Of a DNA stretch of 64,000 nucleotides, positions 52,368 to 62,118 are shown piece after piece. The stretch's first letter is position 1. Every line of letters starts with the position of its first letter. A program made the position numbers and the translations under genes. Below the pieces are notes generated by a model that saw only the letters and a program-made list of their open reading frames with translations, did not search any database and had not been told where the DNA came from. This stretch comes from Corynebacterium maris DSM 45190. GTDB lineage: Bacteria; Actinomycetota; Actinomycetes; Mycobacteriales; Mycobacteriaceae. The DNA is taken from the NCBI RefSeq assembly GCF_000442645.1, contig NC_021915.1, positions 2,542,001 to 2,606,000 on the forward strand, read 5' to 3'.

Positions 52368-53876
52368 ATGCCGCGCCCGGGGGTGGTCGCCGCGCTGGCC
52401 GCCTGGGCCGTCCTGCTCGTCGGCCTGCTCACCTGGCCGTTGCTCCGCCCGGGGCAACTTGCCGCGCGCGACATGCTGGTGCTGGATCACCCGGCGCTGA
52501 CCGCCGCGGCGCTGGGCTTCGGCGACTTGGCGGCGCGCAACGTGCCGCAGGACGGGCTGCTGGCGCTCGTCGGCACGCTGCTGCCGGCCTCCTGGTTCGC
52601 GCGCGTCGTGATCGTCGTCGCCTCCGCGGGGGCGGCCGCCGGCGCCGCCTGGCTCACCGCGGTGGTTCGGCGCCGGGCGGGGTCGCCGGTCACGGCGCTG
52701 CCGATCGCCGCGGCGATGACCGTGGCCGTGTGGAACCCGTTCGCCGTCGAACGCCTCCTGCAGGGCCACTGGTCGCTGGTGGTGGCCGCCTGGCTATTGC
52801 CCGCCATCGCGGCCGCCGGGCTCACGGGCCGGCCGCTGCCGCAGGGGCTGCTGATCTTCGCTGCATCGCTGACCCCCACCGGTGGGCTCTTCGCCGCGGC
52901 CACGGCGGTCGTCACCGCCCGCGGCCGGCACCGGCTCAGCGCGCTGGCCGTGGGCGTGGCGTGCTGTCTGCCCTGGGTGGTGCCGGGGTTGCTGGCCGGG
53001 GCGGGGGCGACGACCTCGTCGGCGGCCTCGGTCGCGGCTTTCGCGCCGCGGGCGGAAGAACACGCTGGCACCCTGGGAGCGTTGCTGGGGCTCGGCGGGA
53101 TCTGGAACGCCGCCGCCGTGCCCGCCTCCCGCACGGTGGGCTTCGCGCTGGCCGGCGTCCTGCTTTTTGTCGTTCTCCTGCTCAGCGCCCGCCGCTGCCC
53201 GCCGGTGCTGCTAGTCCTCGCCGCGGCGGGCCTCAGTGGGGCGATCGCGGTCTGGCTTTTACCCGGCGCCGTCGGCTGGCTCGTGGAAACCGTGCCGGGC
53301 GCGGGGTTGCTCCGCGACGGCCAGAAGCTGGTGGCGCTCGCGCTGCCCGCCTACGTGGCTCTGGCCGGGCTGGCGCGTCCGATCCCGGCCGGGTTGATCG
53401 TGGTGCTGGCGATTCTGCAGGTGCCGGACGCGCCCAAGGCGGTGCAGCAGATTGCGCCGGTGCACGTCGCCGTGGATGAGGGACTGGTGGAATTCGCGGA
53501 CGGGCGCGACGTGTTTTTCCCCGGCCGCTCCGGGCTGAGCACGCGTGCTGACGGCATGGTCGTCGTCGATCCCTTCACCAAGGCGCTGTCGGTGGTCCAG
53601 TCCGGGGAGCTGGTCGTCGACGGGGTGCGGGTCGACGCGCCGTCCCCGCGTTATGAGGCGGCGCAGCGCGCGTGGGCGAAGCGTGATGTGGAGGCGCTGG
53701 CGGAGCTCGGCGTCGGCGTCGTCGTGGACGGCGAGCGCGTCGTGGAGACCGGAGCCCCCGCCCGGGGGCTGCCTGCGGCCGGGGTGGCGCTGCTGGCCTG
53801 GTGGTTGGCGGTGCCGCTGATGCTGGCGGGGTTGTGGGCTCTGCGGTCTAGGAATCTTGCGCGGTCAATCCCGTGA
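52368..53876 (+). CDS. Polytopic membrane protein, putative GT-C-like (Rv0226c-like)
   Basis: A 502-residue protein with roughly ten to eleven membrane helices and a C-terminal soluble loop (~375-470) before a last helix. The first periplasmic loop has RDMLVLDHPALT, an acidic motif where GT-C transferases carry their catalytic Asp, so a polyprenyl-phosphate-sugar-dependent transferase is plausible but unproven. It is tightly linked to the DUF3068 gene and overlaps the convergent glycosyltransferase gene by 29 bp. Confidence 0.65.
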   Translation: MPRPGVVAALAAWAVLLVGLLTWPLLRPGQLAARDMLVLDHPALTAAALGFGDLAARNVPQDGLLALVGTLLPASWFARVVIVVASAGAAAGAAWLTAVVRRRAGSPVTALPIAAAMTVAVWNPFAVERLLQGHWSLVVAAWLLPAIAAAGLTGRPLPQGLLIFAASLTPTGGLFAAATAVVTARGRHRLSALAVGVACCLPWVVPGLLAGAGATTSSAASVAAFAPRAEEHAGTLGALLGLGGIWNAAAVPASRTVGFALAGVLLFVVLLLSARRCPPVLLVLAAAGLSGAIAVWLLPGAVGWLVETVPGAGLLRDGQKLVALALPAYVALAGLARPIPAGLIVVLAILQVPDAPKAVQQIAPVHVAVDEGLVEFADGRDVFFPGRSGLSTRADGMVVVDPFTKALSVVQSGELVVDGVRVDAPSPRYEAAQRAWAKRDVEALAELGVGVVVDGERVVETGAPARGLPAAGVALLAWWLAVPLMLAGLWALRSRNLARSIP

Positions 53877-54969
53877 GCAGTTCCTCGAACTGTGCGCCGG
53901 TGTCGTCCCAGGAAAACTGCCCGCTCCAGGCCAGCGCCTCCGCGCCGAGCCGACTGCGGTGGGCCGGGTCGTCGAGCAGCTCGCGGACGGCGGCGATGAA
54001 GCCGGGCAGCGTCTCCACCAGCAGACCGGTCTCCTCGTGCCGGATGGAGTCGCGCAGGCCCCCGGAGACCCGGTAGCCGACCGTGGGCACCGCGTGCCGG
54101 GCGGCCTCCATCACCGCCAGCCCCCACCCCTCTTTGCGCGACGGCATCAGATGCACGGCGGCGCGGGCCAGCAGCGCGTGCTTGTAATCCTCGGTGACTT
54201 GGCCGTGAAAGATGACCCGCTCGGCGACGCCCCGCTGGATGGCGTACGAGCGCAGGTTGTCCTCCCACCAGCCGGAGCTGATGACGTCGAGGACGACGTT
54301 GGGGTGCTCGTCGACGAGGTCGGCGACCGCGTCGATCGCGTGCTCCAGCCGCTTGTGCGGCACCAGGCGAGACAGCGTCACCAGGTGCAGCGCCCCGTCG
54401 TCGGTCAGCTGCGGCAGACTGCCCGGCACCGGGTCGACCCCGTTGGCGATGATGCGGACGTCGTCAGCGTCCACGCCGAGCTCCGCCAGCTCGCTTTTCG
54501 ACGCCTGCGACACCGTCAGGTACGGCCGTCCGCGGTAGATCCGCGGGGCCACCCGGGATTCGAGGAACCAGCCGAACCGGCCGAGCAGCCGGCCCGCCAC
54601 CGGCCACTGTTCCCGGTGGCAGTGGTGGGTCAACAACACGGTGGGACGGCCTGCGACGAGGGCGGCGAAGAACGGGACGCCGTTTTGGGTGTCCACGACC
54701 ACGTCCACCCCGCGCAGCGAGCCGATCCCCAGCCGGCCCAGCAGGATCGAGGCCAACGCCCGCGGGTAGACGGTGAATTTTCCGCCCGCCCGCACATACC
54801 GCACCCCACCGCGTTCCGTCTTGACCGGGGCCTCGGTGTGCCCGGCGGTGCGGTAGACCACCTCGTGGCCGCGGGCCGCGAGGTACTCGCCGACGTGCTC
54901 GAGGTAGCGCTCCGAGCCGCCGCCTTGCGGGTGGGTGGAGTCGCGCCAACACAACAAAAGAATCTTCAT
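53848..54969 (-). CDS. GT4-family glycosyltransferase (Rv0225-like)
   Basis: A 373-residue GT-B enzyme. N-terminal MKILLLCWRDSTHPQGGGSE is the acceptor-side glycine loop; VTLSRLVPHKRLEHAIDAV starts the nucleotide-sugar domain and SRKEGWGLAVMEAARHAVPTVGY is the GT4 EX7E region. Probably cytoplasmic, acting on a lipid-linked mannosyl or related acceptor in lipoglycan synthesis; the donor is unknown. ATG 54969 was chosen to start at MKILLL; GTG 54981 is the alternative. Confidence 0.85.
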   Translation of the reverse strand: MKILLLCWRDSTHPQGGGSERYLEHVGEYLAARGHEVVYRTAGHTEAPVKTERGGVRYVRAGGKFTVYPRALASILLGRLGIGSLRGVDVVVDTQNGVPFFAALVAGRPTVLLTHHCHREQWPVAGRLLGRFGWFLESRVAPRIYRGRPYLTVSQASKSELAELGVDADDVRIIANGVDPVPGSLPQLTDDGALHLVTLSRLVPHKRLEHAIDAVADLVDEHPNVVLDVISSGWWEDNLRSYAIQRGVAERVIFHGQVTEDYKHALLARAAVHLMPSRKEGWGLAVMEAARHAVPTVGYRVSGGLRDSIRHEETGLLVETLPGFIAAVRELLDDPAHRSRLGAEALAWSGQFSWDDTGAQFEELLTGLTAQDS

Positions 54970-55022
54970 GGTTTCCGTCACCAGCCTACTTATCGCCGTG
55001 GCGTCGCCTTACACTGACGAGG

Positions 55023-55805
55023 ATGAACCGCCACGCCCGTTTTCCTGCCACCGCCTCCCTCGCCACGCTGTCCCGCTCCATGGGGCTGCTGCGCTCCTTC
55101 CCCTCGGAACAGGCCGACCCAGCGCGTTTCTACGGCGGGTTGGCCGAGGACACTGCCGAGTTAATCGCCGCGGTGTCCCTCGACATTACGGGCGCCGGCC
55201 TGGCCGGGGCGTCCGTGCTGGACGTCGGCGGCGGGCCCGGTTACTTCGCCGACGCCTTCCACGCCCGGGGCGCGGGCTACGTGGGCCTGGAGCCGGACGT
55301 GGGCGAGATGTCCGCCGCCGGCATCGAGGTCGCCGCCGGGGTGCGTGGCGACGGCGCCGCCCTGCCGTTCCGCGACGACGCCTTCGACGTGGTGTATTCC
55401 TCCAACGTGGCCGAGCACGTCCCGGATTTCACGGCCCTCGGCGACGAGATGGTGCGGGTTACGCGCCCCGGCGGGTTGGCGGTGTTGAGCTACACGGTCT
55501 GGCTCGGCCCCTTCGGCGGGCATGAGACCGGGGTGTGGGAGCACTACGTGGGCGGGGAGTTCGCACGCGACCGCCACACGCGTAAGCACGGTCATCCCCC
55601 GAAGAACGTGTTCGGCACGTCGTTGTTCGACGTCTCCTGCGCCGACGGGCTGGCGTGGGCGCGGTCGTTGGAGGCGCGCGGGCTCGCCGACGTCCGGCTG
55701 TGTTTTCCCCGCTATCACCCGTCGTGGGCGTGGTGGCTGGTGCGGGTGCCGGTGCTGCGGGAGTTTTTGGTGAGCAACCTGGTGGTGGTTGCCCAGAAGC
55801 GCTGA
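55023..55805 (+). CDS. SAM-dependent methyltransferase (Rv0224c-like)
   Basis: A 260-residue class I methyltransferase. Motif I is VLDVGGGPGYFADAF (~61-75), motif II VGLEPD, and FDVVYSSNVAEHV (motif IV). The C-terminal part WAWWLVRVPVLREFLVSNLVV may associate with membrane. The M. tuberculosis homologue lies in the same place; methyl acceptor unknown. TACACT at 55010-55015 ends 7 nt before ATG 55023: leaderless. Divergent from the glycosyltransferase. Confidence 0.85.
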   Translation: MNRHARFPATASLATLSRSMGLLRSFPSEQADPARFYGGLAEDTAELIAAVSLDITGAGLAGASVLDVGGGPGYFADAFHARGAGYVGLEPDVGEMSAAGIEVAAGVRGDGAALPFRDDAFDVVYSSNVAEHVPDFTALGDEMVRVTRPGGLAVLSYTVWLGPFGGHETGVWEHYVGGEFARDRHTRKHGHPPKNVFGTSLFDVSCADGLAWARSLEARGLADVRLCFPRYHPSWAWWLVRVPVLREFLVSNLVVVAQKR

Positions 55806-55820
55806 GAACAGGGAAAGAGA

Positions 55821-55859
55821 AATCCGGCCCGCCCCTCCTGAGGAGGGGCGGGCCGGATT
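55821..55859. terminator. Bidirectional hairpin terminator
   Basis: A perfect 18-bp stem (55821-55838 with 55842-55859), 3-nt loop TGA. On the minus strand it is followed by TTTCTCTTTCCC, so it mainly serves pckG. Confidence 0.82.
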
Positions 55860-55889
55860 CGGCTCGGCCGACGAGGCCGGAAGGAGGTG

Positions 55890-57725
55890 TTACGCCTGCT
55901 TCTGTGCCTCAGTGATGCGGGTCTTGAGCGCCTCGAACTCCTCGTGCACTTCGCTCGGGACGCGGGGGCCGAGGAAGGTCAGGTACTCGGCGTTGTCCTC
56001 GATGTTGGCGGCCCACTCGTCCGGGATGACCGCCAGCGAGGCCTCGATGTCCTCCATCGGGGTGTCCAGGCCGCTCAGGTCCAGGTCCTCTGCGCGGGCG
56101 GTGTGGCCCACGAGGGTCTCGGCGGCGCCGGCCTTGCCCTCGACGCGCTCGGTGATCCACTTGAGCACGCGCGAGTTCTCGCCGAAGCCCGGCCACAGGA
56201 AGCGGCCGTCCTCGCCGCGGCGGAACCAGTTGACCAGGAAGACCTCCGGCAGACGGTCCCCGCCCTTGGCGCCCATGTCGATCCAGTTCTGCAGGTAGTC
56301 GCCGATGTTGTAGCCGGCGAACGGCAGCATGGCCATCGGGTCGTGGCGCAGGGAGCCGACCTTGGCCTCCGCGGAGGCGGCGGTCTGGCCGGAGGACAGG
56401 GTCGCGCCGATCATGGTGGCGTGGTTCCAGCTGGTGGCCTGGGTGACCAGCGGGACGGTGTCCGCGCGGCGGCCGCCGAACAGGATGGCGTCGAGCTTGA
56501 CGCCCTTCCAGTCGTCGTACTCCGGCGCCGCGGTCGGGCACTGGGAGATGGCGACGGTGTAGCGGGAGTTCGGGTGGGCGGCCGGCTGCGGGGAGTCCGG
56601 GGTCCAGTCGTTGCCCTGCCAGTCGATGAGGTGGGCCGGCTTCTCGCCGTCCATGCCTTCCCACCAGACGTCGCCGTCGTCGGTGAGCGCGACGTTGGTG
56701 AACAGGGTGTTGCCCGGCTCCATGGTGCGCATGGCGATCGGGTTGGAGCTGTACGAGGTGCCCGGTGCGACGCCGAAGAAGCCGTTCTCCGGGTTGACGG
56801 CGTACAGGCCGTCTTCGCGCAGGTGCAGCCAGGCGATGTCGTCGCCGACGACCTCGGCGGTCCAGCCCTCCAGGGTGGGGGTGATCATGGCGAGGTTGGT
56901 CTTGCCGCAGGCCGACGGGAAGGCGCCGGCGATGTGGAAGGACTTGCCCTCCGGGTTGGTGAGCTTGAGGATGAGCATGTGCTCGGCCATCCAGCCCTCT
57001 TCCTTGGCCATGACGGAAGCGATGCGCAAGGCGAAGCACTTCTTGGCCAGGATGGCGTTGCCGCCGTAGCCGGAGCCGAAGGACCAGATTTCCTTGGTGT
57101 CCGGGAAGTGCGTGATGTACTTGGTGTCGTTGCACGGCCACGCGACGTCTTCCTCGCCCGGCTCGAGCGGGGCGCCCACGGAGTGCAGGCACGGCACGAA
57201 GTCGCCGTCGACGCCGATCTTGTCCAGCGCCTCCTGGCCCATGCGGGTCATGATCCGCATGCTCAGCACGACGTAGGCGGAGTCGGTCAGCTGGACGCCG
57301 AGCTTCGGCTCCGGGTCGCTGATCGGGCCCATGCAGAAGGGCACGACGAACATGGTGCGGCCCTTCATGGAGCCGCGGAACTGCTCGCGCATCTCCTCTT
57401 TCATGGCGGCCGGCGGGGCCCAGTTGTTGGTGGGGCCCGCGTCTTCCTCGTTTTCCGAGCAGATGAAGGTGCGCGACTCGACGCGCGCGACGTCGGCCGG
57501 GTTCGAACGGGCGAGGAAGCTGTTCGGGCGCTTTTCCTCGTTCAGCTTGATCAGCGTTCCCGCTTCGACCAGTTCACCGGTGAGACGGTCCCACTCTTCT
57601 TGGGTACCGTCGCAGAAGACCACACTTTCCGGCTGGAAAAGGTCGACGGCCTCGTTGATCCAGGTGATCAACTCCTCATTCTGGGTCGGCGTTTCTCCGA
57701 CAAGGCCCTTGATTGCGGTGGTCAT
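55890..57725 (-). CDS. pckG: GTP-dependent phosphoenolpyruvate carboxykinase
   Basis: A 611-residue enzyme converting oxaloacetate and GTP to PEP and CO2 (gluconeogenesis). P-loop GAFPSACGKTNLAM with the reactive Cys273; FCMGPISDPEPKLGVQLTDS, PCLHSVGAPLEPGEEDVAWP and the GTP-class region NWFRRGEDGRFLWPGFGEN are intact. ATG 57725 follows AGGAG by 7 nt and gives MTTAIKGLVG. The upstream region carries palindromes likely bound by carbon-source regulators. Confidence 0.96.
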   Translation of the reverse strand: MTTAIKGLVGETPTQNEELITWINEAVDLFQPESVVFCDGTQEEWDRLTGELVEAGTLIKLNEEKRPNSFLARSNPADVARVESRTFICSENEEDAGPTNNWAPPAAMKEEMREQFRGSMKGRTMFVVPFCMGPISDPEPKLGVQLTDSAYVVLSMRIMTRMGQEALDKIGVDGDFVPCLHSVGAPLEPGEEDVAWPCNDTKYITHFPDTKEIWSFGSGYGGNAILAKKCFALRIASVMAKEEGWMAEHMLILKLTNPEGKSFHIAGAFPSACGKTNLAMITPTLEGWTAEVVGDDIAWLHLREDGLYAVNPENGFFGVAPGTSYSSNPIAMRTMEPGNTLFTNVALTDDGDVWWEGMDGEKPAHLIDWQGNDWTPDSPQPAAHPNSRYTVAISQCPTAAPEYDDWKGVKLDAILFGGRRADTVPLVTQATSWNHATMIGATLSSGQTAASAEAKVGSLRHDPMAMLPFAGYNIGDYLQNWIDMGAKGGDRLPEVFLVNWFRRGEDGRFLWPGFGENSRVLKWITERVEGKAGAAETLVGHTARAEDLDLSGLDTPMEDIEASLAVIPDEWAANIEDNAEYLTFLGPRVPSEVHEEFEALKTRITEAQKQA

Positions 57726-57753
57726 GCACATCTCCTGACTGAATGCTCGCGAT

Positions 57754-57832
57754 GGGAGTACTCCCCCCAACGATATCGGGCATTATCGCCCACGTGGGTC
57801 ATACTCAATGGTCGTACGTCTGACCAGTGGTC
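57754..57832 (-). promoter_or_regulatory. pckG promoter with three palindromes
   Basis: On the minus strand TTGAGT (57803-57808) and, 17 bp on, TAATGC (57780-57785; GATAAT overlaps at 57782-57787). Palindromes: CCCACGTGGG (57789-57798) between the boxes, GGGAGTACTCCC (57754-57765) in the leader, GACCAGTGGTC (57822-57832) upstream. The C-rich GTACTCCCCCC side resembles RamA-type sites, not proven. The 356-bp gap to trmB has no further gene. Confidence 0.5.
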
Positions 57833-58081
57833 ACTACCAGCACTTTTCCCAGTGTAATGCAGGATAGGTCACATACGTACATGGGGTATGCCACTGTCCA
57901 TCCACCCCCTTTCGGGGCCCGTAAACACACAGTTTCCCCGGGAAAAGACTCTCATTTCCGGCCCAGCCCCGACTTCCGGCCTCCGCCCCGCCCCAGCCCC
58001 GCCGGCCGACTCTCGCCGCAGCCGCCCGTTTTCCACCGCAAGGAATTGGAACAGGCGCACGTCACGTGAACAATAGGAGTG

Positions 58082-58870
58082 GTGAATAGCCCTGAAGACA
58101 CTTCCCCCCGGCAGGAGCCGCTCGGTGAGCTGCCCGCCGGCCGCCCGCTCCAGACGGACTTCAACGACGGCCTGGACTACCCGCGCCTGGGCACCGTCAG
58201 CTTCCGCCGCGGCACGCTGACCGACAACCAGCAGGCCCTGTTCAACGAGCACTGGCCGCACCTGGGCAGGGTGCTCGCCGACGAACGCATCGACCTCGAC
58301 GAGTGGTTCGGCCGCACCGGGCACCCCACCATCGTCGAGATCGGCTCCGGCACCGGCACCTCCACCGCGGCGATGGCGCCGCTGGAGGAAGACACCAACG
58401 TCATCGCCGTCGAGCTGTACAAGCCCGGCCTGGCCAAGCTGCTCGGCTCCGTGGTCCGCGCCGGCACCGACAACGTCCGCATGGTCCGCGGCGACGGCAT
58501 CGAGGTGCTCGTCCGGATGATCGCGCCCAACTCGCTGGACGGCATCCGCGTCTTCTTCCCTGACCCGTGGCCGAAGGCGCGCCACAACAAGCGCCGCATC
58601 ATCCAGTCCGGCCCGCTGCGTTTGTTCGCCTCCCGCCTCAAGCCGGGCGGCGTGCTGCACGTGGCCACTGACCACGCCGATTACGCCGAGTGGATCGACG
58701 AACTCGTCGACGTGGAGCCGCTGCTGGACTACAAGGGGTGGCCGTGGGACGACTGCCCGATCCTGACCGACCGGCAAGTCATCACGAAGTTTGAGGGCAA
58801 GGGGCTGACCAAGGATCACGTCATCCGGGAATACCTGTGGGAGCGTACCGACGCACCGAATCCGGAATAG
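58082..58870 (+). CDS. trmB: tRNA (guanine-N7-)-methyltransferase
   Basis: A 262-residue enzyme making m7G46 in tRNA with SAM. VEIGSGTGTSTAAMA is motif I, DGIRVFFPDPWPKARHNKRR the TrmB signature, and LHVATDHADYAEWI follows. GTG 58082 lies 7 nt after AACAAT (58069-58074), and an adjacent GTG 58079 is equally in frame. Corynebacterial trmB next to pck and mmpL3 matches mycobacterial Rv0208c. Confidence 0.92.
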   Translation: MNSPEDTSPRQEPLGELPAGRPLQTDFNDGLDYPRLGTVSFRRGTLTDNQQALFNEHWPHLGRVLADERIDLDEWFGRTGHPTIVEIGSGTGTSTAAMAPLEEDTNVIAVELYKPGLAKLLGSVVRAGTDNVRMVRGDGIEVLVRMIAPNSLDGIRVFFPDPWPKARHNKRRIIQSGPLRLFASRLKPGGVLHVATDHADYAEWIDELVDVEPLLDYKGWPWDDCPILTDRQVITKFEGKGLTKDHVIREYLWERTDAPNPE

Positions 58871-58921
58871 GGTGGGTGTCACTTAAACACTTATTGATTT
58901 TCACCTGAAAAGAGCCCCGCC

Positions 58922-59599
58922 ATGTCAGATATCCACGAAGCCGCCCACCACTACAACTCCGGCGCCGTCACCGGCCCGGACGATCTGCTCCTGATCTGGG
59001 ACGCCCCCAACCTGGACATGGGCCTGGGGGCCATCCTCGGCGGCCGCCCGACCGCCGCGTACCGGCCGCGTTTCGACGCCATCGGCCGGTGGCTGATCGC
59101 CCGCGCCGAGCAGATCGCCCGGCGCTCCGGCACCCACATCGAGCCGGAGGCCACCGTGTTCACCAACGTGGCCCCGGGCAGCGCCGACGTCGTCCGCCCC
59201 TGGGTGGAGGCCCTGCGCAACGTCGGCTTCGCGGTCTTCGCCAAGCCGAAGATCACCGACGACTCGGACGTCGACCCCGACATGCTGGCGCACATCCGCC
59301 GCCGCCACGAGGAGGGCGTGCTCAAGGGGCTGGTCGTGGCCTCCGCCGACGGGCAGAACTTCCAGGACACGCTCGAGGAGCTGCACGACGAAGGCGTCCC
59401 CGTCACCGTCATCGGCTTCCACGAGCACGCCGCCTGGGCGGTATCCTCACAGTCGATTGAATTCCTCGACTTGGAGGACATCCCGGGCGTGTTTCGGGAA
59501 CCGCTGCCGCGCGTCAACCTGGATCAGCTGCCCGACGAAGGCGCCTGGCTCCAGCCGTTTCGTCCCCTGTCCGCCCTCGTCAACACGAAGCACCACTAA
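58922..59599 (+). CDS. NYN/PIN-like nuclease-fold protein (Rv0207c-like)
   Basis: A 225-residue protein. DDLLLIWDAPNLDMGLGAIL provides the first Asp of a NYN fold, DDSDVDPDMLAHIRR the second acidic cluster, and VVASADGQNFQDTLEEL the third, consistent with a metal-dependent RNase. The C-terminal 45 residues lie outside the fold. Between trmB and mmpL3 as in M. tuberculosis. RNase activity is an inference from the fold. Confidence 0.75.
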   Translation: MSDIHEAAHHYNSGAVTGPDDLLLIWDAPNLDMGLGAILGGRPTAAYRPRFDAIGRWLIARAEQIARRSGTHIEPEATVFTNVAPGSADVVRPWVEALRNVGFAVFAKPKITDDSDVDPDMLAHIRRRHEEGVLKGLVVASADGQNFQDTLEELHDEGVPVTVIGFHEHAAWAVSSQSIEFLDLEDIPGVFREPLPRVNLDQLPDEGAWLQPFRPLSALVNTKHH

Positions 59600-59622
59600 C
59601 TGCGTCAAGGAGGCAACGCCAC

Positions 59623-62118
59623 GTGTTCCTCAAATGGGGCTATTTCTCCTACCGGCACCGCCGCATCGTCCCGCTGGTGATGATCGGCGTCGTCCTGCTG
59701 CTCTTCTTCGGCTGGGGCACCCGCCTCGACGACCGGATGAGCCAGGAAGGCTGGGAGGATCCCACGGCCTCGTCCACGACGGCCGCCGCCATCGAGCAGG
59801 AGGTCTTCGGACGCGACGACTCCGGCGACGTCATCCTGCTGTTCGAATCCCCGGACGGCATCAACGACCCGGAGGTCTTTGAGGCCGGCGCCGCCCACCT
59901 GGAGCGACTACAGGCCGAGCACGACGAACAGATCGCGCACGTCACCAGCTACTTCGGCACCCGCAACGCCCAGCTGATCACCGACGACGGGCAGACCGCC
60001 TTCGCCGCCATCGGCCTGGCCGGCGACGGCGAGCAGACGCTGCAGGATTTCCGGGCCATCGAAGACGACCTCGTCCCGCCGGCGGACGCCCTGCCCGAGG
60101 GCATGACCGTGCAGGTCGGCGGCGCCACCGCCGTCGCCGACGCCCTGGATGACGGCATGGCCAACGACATCGGCCGCGCCGAAATGTTCGGACTGCCGTT
60201 CGTGGCCCTGCTGCTGTTGTTCGTCTTTGGCTCCGTGGTCGCCGCGGCCATGCCGCTGATCGTCGGCATTCTGACGATCTTGGGCTCCCTCGGCGTACTG
60301 TCCATGCTGGCGGGCGTCCTGCAGGTCAACGTCTTCGCCCAGGCCATCGTCACCCTGCTGGGACTCGGCCTGGCCATCGACTACGGCCTGTTCATGGTCT
60401 CCCGCTTCCGCGAGGAGCTGGACAAGGGCAGATCCGTCGAAGACGCCGTCGCCCAGGCCACCACGCACGCGGGCAAGACGGTGGTGTTCTCCGCGCTCAT
60501 CGTCGCGGTGGCGCTGTCCGGCCTGCTGATCTTCCCGCAGGCCTTCCTCAAGTCCGTCTCCTACGGCGTGATCGCCGCCGTCGTACTGGCGGCGCTGCTG
60601 TCGGTGACGGTGCTGCCGTCGGTCTTCGGCATGCTGGGCCACAACATCGACAAGTGGTCCATCCGGCGCACCAACCGCACCGCCCGCCGCCTTGAGGACA
60701 CCTGGTGGTTCAAGATCCCCGCCTGGGCCACGAAAAACGCCAAGGTCCTCACCGTCGTGGTCGCCGGCGGACTGGTGCTGCTGACCCTGCCGGTCGCCGG
60801 CACCAAGTTCGGCGGCATCAACGAAACCTACCTGCCGCCGACCCAGGAGACGCGCGTCGCCCAAGACGAGTTCAACGAGAAGTTCCCGAACTTCCGCACC
60901 GAGCCGATCAAGCTCGTCGTCACCGACGCCACCAACGCCCAGCTCGTCGACGTGGTCATGCAGACCCGCGACGTCGAAGGCCTGACCGAGCCGCTGAGCC
61001 CGATGACGCAGACCGTCGACGGCACGACCGTGCTCTCCGCCGGCATCGAGGACCGCGACGACAACCAGTACGTCCTCGACCAGCTGCGCGCCATCGAGGC
61101 CCCGGAAGGCGTCGGGCTCTACATCGGCGGCACCCCCGCCATGGAGACCGAGTCCATCGAGGCGCTCTTCGAACGCCTGCCCTGGATGGCGATCTACATC
61201 GTGGTCGCCACCTTCCTGCTGATGGCGCTGGTGTTCGGCTCGTTGATCCTGCCCGCCAAGGCGATCATCATGACCGTCCTGGGCCTGGGAGCCACCCTGG
61301 GCATCCTCACCCTGATGTTCGTCGGCGGGCTGGGTTCGGGGCTGCTGAACTTCACGCCGGGCCCGCTGATGAGCCCGGTGGTGGTGCTGATCATCGTCAT
61401 CATCTACGGCCTGTCCACCGACTACGAAGTCTTCTTGGCCTCCAGAATGGTCGAGGCCAGAGACAAGGGCGCCACCTCGGACGAGGCCATCGTCTACGGC
61501 ACCGCGCGTACCGGCAGCATCATCACCTCCGCCGCACTGATCATGATCTTCGTCGCCGCGGCCTTCGCGTTCTCCGACATCGTGATGATGAAGTACATCG
61601 CCTTCGGGCTGATCTTCGCCCTGGCCATCGACGCCACCGTGATCCGCCTGCTGCTGGTGCCCGCCGTCATGCACCTGCTGCGCGAGGACAACTGGTGGGC
61701 GCCGGCGTGGGTCAAGAAGATCTACCACTCCATCGGCGGCCACGGCGGCGACGACGACCCGGTCACCGAGCGCGTTGACGCCCCCGTCCACCGCGAGCGC
61801 GAACCCGCGGCCGTCGGCGCCGGGGCCGCCTCCACCGCCGCCGAGGTCGAACCCGAAGCCGCGGCGGAGGCCGACGCCGCCGAAGAGACCGCGCCGCCGC
61901 TGCCCAGCAACGACGTCACCGCGGAGCAGCCGGCCGTGCCTGACCCGGTCGTGCCCGAGGAAGAGGATCTCTCCGTCGACGAGGTCACCGTCGCCGAGGA
62001 CTCGCACGCCGCCCGCAGCGGCGTGTCCACCAACCAGGACACCGAGCTGATCCCCTTCGCCGAGCTGATGCGCCGACTGCAGGAGGAGCGCGAGCAGGGC
62101 GGCCCCGACCGTCGATGA
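59623..62118 (+). CDS. MmpL3/CmpL1-type mycolate (TMM) transporter
   Basis: An 831-residue RND-superfamily transporter moving trehalose monomycolate across the inner membrane. Two repeats of one plus five helices flank periplasmic domains (~35-180, ~400-510). The proton-relay Asp-Tyr pairs are Asp253-Tyr254 in GLAIDYGLFMVSRFREE and Asp600-Tyr601 in GLSTDYEVFLASRMVEA, as in MmpL3. An acidic cytoplasmic tail of ~130 residues follows the last helix. GTG 59623 after AAGGAGG. Overlaps the next gene by 4 bp. Confidence 0.93.
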   Translation: MFLKWGYFSYRHRRIVPLVMIGVVLLLFFGWGTRLDDRMSQEGWEDPTASSTTAAAIEQEVFGRDDSGDVILLFESPDGINDPEVFEAGAAHLERLQAEHDEQIAHVTSYFGTRNAQLITDDGQTAFAAIGLAGDGEQTLQDFRAIEDDLVPPADALPEGMTVQVGGATAVADALDDGMANDIGRAEMFGLPFVALLLLFVFGSVVAAAMPLIVGILTILGSLGVLSMLAGVLQVNVFAQAIVTLLGLGLAIDYGLFMVSRFREELDKGRSVEDAVAQATTHAGKTVVFSALIVAVALSGLLIFPQAFLKSVSYGVIAAVVLAALLSVTVLPSVFGMLGHNIDKWSIRRTNRTARRLEDTWWFKIPAWATKNAKVLTVVVAGGLVLLTLPVAGTKFGGINETYLPPTQETRVAQDEFNEKFPNFRTEPIKLVVTDATNAQLVDVVMQTRDVEGLTEPLSPMTQTVDGTTVLSAGIEDRDDNQYVLDQLRAIEAPEGVGLYIGGTPAMETESIEALFERLPWMAIYIVVATFLLMALVFGSLILPAKAIIMTVLGLGATLGILTLMFVGGLGSGLLNFTPGPLMSPVVVLIIVIIYGLSTDYEVFLASRMVEARDKGATSDEAIVYGTARTGSIITSAALIMIFVAAAFAFSDIVMMKYIAFGLIFALAIDATVIRLLLVPAVMHLLREDNWWAPAWVKKIYHSIGGHGGDDDPVTERVDAPVHREREPAAVGAGAASTAAEVEPEAAAEADAAEETAPPLPSNDVTAEQPAVPDPVVPEEEDLSVDEVTVAEDSHAARSGVSTNQDTELIPFAELMRRLQEEREQGGPDRR

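Noticed and set aside
55887..57857. A 656-codon plus-strand frame.
   Set aside because: Antisense to pckG, whose identity is certain.
58058..58074. A CACGTG-containing stretch upstream of trmB as a second parS site.
   Set aside because: Only the core CACGTG matches; the flanks differ at most positions from TGTTTCACGTGAAACA.
59908..62007. A 699-codon minus-strand frame.
   Set aside because: Antisense shadow of the MmpL3-type gene, with low-complexity Gly/Asp/His composition typical of reversed GC-rich coding DNA.
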